Source: an uncultured Alphaproteobacteria bacterium (GTDB taxonomy: Bacteria; Pseudomonadota; Alphaproteobacteria; Micropepsales; Micropepsaceae). From it: DNA of 36,005 bases. A model generated the notes under the pieces. That model searched no databases, was not told where the DNA came from, and saw only the letters and a program-made list of their open reading frames with translations. Both the position numbers and the translations under genes were made by a program. Shown here one piece after another: positions 34,708-36,005 of the stretch; the first letter of the stretch is position 1, and every line of letters starts with the position of its first letter. Location: positions 1-36,005 of the forward strand of contig CAIUCH010000037.1 of the NCBI GenBank assembly GCA_903897605.1. The letters run 5' to 3'.

Positions 34708-35568
34708 TCACGCCTTGCGGCCCTCCTTGTCCAGGGCAGCAAATTCCTGGTCGCTGAGCACAATCTCGGCGGCCGCGACATTCTCTTCCAGATGTTTGAC
34801 CTTGCCGGTTCCGGGAATGGGCAGCGTCACCGGGCTGCGCTTCAACACCCAGGCCAGCGCGATCTGCGCCGGTGTGGCTTGGTGTTTCTTGGCGATGCCG
34901 TCCAGCAACGACCCACGCCGGGCGAGATCACCCGCCGCCAGCGGATACCAGGGAATAAAACCGATCCCGTGCTTCTGGCAATAATCGAGCACATCCTCGC
35001 TTCCGCGCGACACCAGATTATATTGGTTCTGCACCGTGACGACGGGAAACACTTTGCGAGCGGCTTCGATTTCCTCCACCGAGACGTTGCTCAATCCCGC
35101 CTGCGCGATCACGCCGGTGTCCAGCAATGACTTGATGGCGGCGAATTGCTCGCCGCGCGGCACATCGGGATCGATGCGATGCAATTGCCAAAGCGCAATG
35201 GTTTCCACCTTGAGTCGGTCACGGCTCCGCTTCGCCGCGCCGATCAGATAGTCGGGATCTCCCTCGGGCGCCCACCGGTTGGGTCCGGAGCGGCTCAGCC
35301 CCCCCTTGGTCGCAATCAAAAGCCCGTCATAGGGATAAAGCGCCTCGCAGATCAGGTTTTCGGAAATGTCGGGACCATAGGCATCGGCGGTGTCGATGAA
35401 ATCCACACCCAGTTCGGGCACCCGCCTCAGGGTCGCCATGGCTTGCGGCTTGTCCTTGGGCGGACCCCAGACGCCGTCACCGATGGTTCGCATGGCGCCG
35501 AAGCCCAGGCGATGAACCTTCGCCTTGCCGCCGATGGTGAAGACGCCGGACTTTGCTGCATTGATCAT
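34708..35568 (-). CDS. Aldo/keto reductase
   Basis: A 286-residue (beta/alpha)8 NADPH-dependent oxidoreductase. The catalytic tetrad regions are seen: [10 protein letters not shown] (Asp and Tyr), LLIATKGG (Lys) and ALWQLHRID (His). The C-terminal [20 protein letters not shown] matches the cofactor-binding end of the family. Substrate cannot be told. The start ATG 35566-35568 ([20 protein letters not shown]) has GAGG seven nt upstream; a longer open frame upstream reads through a terminator and is rejected. Convergent with opgH. Confidence 0.92.
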   Translation of the reverse strand: MINAAKSGVFTIGGKAKVHRLGFGAMRTIGDGVWGPPKDKPQAMATLRRVPELGVDFIDTADAYGPDISENLICEALYPYDGLLIATKGGLSRSGPNRWAPEGDPDYLIGAAKRSRDRLKVETIALWQLHRIDPDVPRGEQFAAIKSLLDTGVIAQAGLSNVSVEEIEAARKVFPVVTVQNQYNLVSRGSEDVLDYCQKHGIGFIPWYPLAAGDLARRGSLLDGIAKKHQATPAQIALAWVLKRSPVTLPIPGTGKVKHLEENVAAAEIVLSDQEFAALDKEGRKA

Positions 35569-35633
35569 GGGAAGGCCTCGGAGTTGAGAGCATCTGAAAT
35601 AGGCCGCGTACCGCCTTAGTTCCAGTGCGTGAA

Positions 35634-35671
35634 GGATAAAAGAAAACGGCCCCGCCAGAGCGAGGCCGTTT
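35634..35671 (-). terminator. Intrinsic terminator between the PQQ dehydrogenase and aldo/keto reductase genes
   Basis: On the minus strand an 8-bp stem AAACGGCC/GGCCGTTT with a 12-nt loop is followed by TTTTCTTTTAT. It should end the transcript of the upstream dehydrogenase gene. Confidence 0.85.
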
Positions 35672-35695
35672 CCAAGATATTGCGGACAGCTCTCC

Positions 35696-35791
35696 GGCCG
35701 CTCGCTTTGGCTGTCCATACGCTGTTGCTATGGACCGTTCGTCGCTTTCGCAGGTCCACCGGACCCGCTCACGCGGCTTCGCCGCGCCGCT
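35696..35791 (-). repeat. Dispersed REP-like repeat, copy B
   Basis: Read on the minus strand it begins AGCGGCG two nt after the dehydrogenase stop, has the core CGCGTGAGC, GGTCC-GGT-GGACC, TGCGAAAGC, and ends AAGCGAGCGGCC, as in copy A (8860-8942). An extra inner palindrome GGTCCATAGC/GCGTATGGAC-like segment makes it ~13 nt longer. Confidence 0.8.
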
Positions 35792-35793
35792 TC

Positions 35794-36005
35794 TTACCCA
35801 TTATCCGGCAGGGTGTAGCAAATATACTCGCCGGAGTAGTCGCCGCCCGAAACCGCGACAATGATGTACTGCTTGCCATTGACCATATAGGTCATCGGCG
35901 AGCCGGATTGCGACGCGGGCATCAGCACATTGCCGACTTCCTTGCCGGTGGCCTGGTCATAGGCGCGCAGCGGTGCGCCGCGCGGATGGTCAGGTGTGGT
36001 GGTGA
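35794..36005 (-). CDS. PQQ-dependent dehydrogenase, C-terminal fragment (5' part outside the window)
   Basis: The last ~69 codons of a minus-strand gene. The text PRGAPLRAYDQATGKEVGNV, then SGSPMTYMVNGKQYIIVAV and SGGDYSG, ending YTLPDNG and TAA (35794-35796), is the last propeller blade of quinoprotein alcohol/glucose dehydrogenases of the membrane glucose dehydrogenase type. Such enzymes use pyrroloquinoline quinone in the periplasm to oxidise sugars or alcohols. The cofactor and active-site residues lie outside the window, so substrate is unknown. Confidence 0.85.
   Translation of the reverse strand, partial: TTTPDHPRGAPLRAYDQATGKEVGNVLMPASQSGSPMTYMVNGKQYIIVAVSGGDYSGEYICYTLPDNG

Overview
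The window is a stretch of high-GC chromosome from an alphaproteobacterium. The grounds are the yqeY-dnaG-rpoD cluster divergent from carA, the fabA-fabB-fabI cluster divergent from a Fur-family Irr regulator with iron-control-element palindromes, a CC0125/CC1285-type lipoprotein, a DUF4893 protein, and a short dispersed hairpin repeat common in alphaproteobacteria. A free-living Rhizomicrobium/Micropepsis-like or Caulobacter-like organism would fit, but genus is inference. There are no tRNA or rRNA genes, no insertion sequence and no CRISPR array, so most of the window reads as core chromosome.

Layout. 1-4421 (minus strand): rpoD (3' end cut by the window), dnaG and yqeY, the macromolecular synthesis cluster. 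4569-5726: carA. 5816-8375: an ECF sigma factor, its zinc-type membrane anti-sigma factor, an exported metallophosphoesterase and a small periplasmic cupredoxin, closed by a strong terminator. 8433-12215 (minus): a VOC protein, a DUF4893 exported protein, fabI, fabB and fabA. 12422-15382 (plus): irr, then rubrerythrin, a double [4Fe-4S]/CCG-domain protein and a DUF3501 protein. Matching TTAGAA-N3-TTCTAA palindromes lie before irr and before rubrerythrin, suggesting a small iron/peroxide module run by Irr. 15379-18724: a PAS_5-like protein, an FATP-type acyl-CoA synthetase, a TusA-like protein and a lipoprotein. 18978-21199: a cellulose-synthase-like GT2 and a CHAP-domain lipoprotein. 21341-25182: two tandem Kup potassium transporters. 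25259-28866: RlmI-like methyltransferase, a small beta-rich protein, psd and pssA (phosphatidylethanolamine synthesis), and a His-rich exported protein. 28956-30841: a zinc-ribbon metallopeptidase divergent from a ZIP metal transporter. 30883-34699: an osmoregulated periplasmic glucan (OPG) locus, opgG and opgH, arranged divergently. 34708-36005: an aldo/keto reductase and the 3' end of a PQQ-dependent dehydrogenase.

The most unusual region is the OPG locus. opgG is cut by one in-frame TAA, with clear homology in the same frame on both sides. opgH lacks about 40 residues that should carry the first Asp (SD) motif of the GT2 fold, and a short overlapping upstream ORF may be its displaced N-terminus. 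All of these point to a decaying or mis-assembled pathway. Other points of interest are a lysine/alanine/proline-rich N-terminal extension of about 125 residues on RpoD, the two-site Irr module, a dispersed repeat whose two copies each begin 2 nt after a stop codon, and several perfect intergenic palindromes. Eight genes, several of them essential, appear to use GTG or TTG starts.
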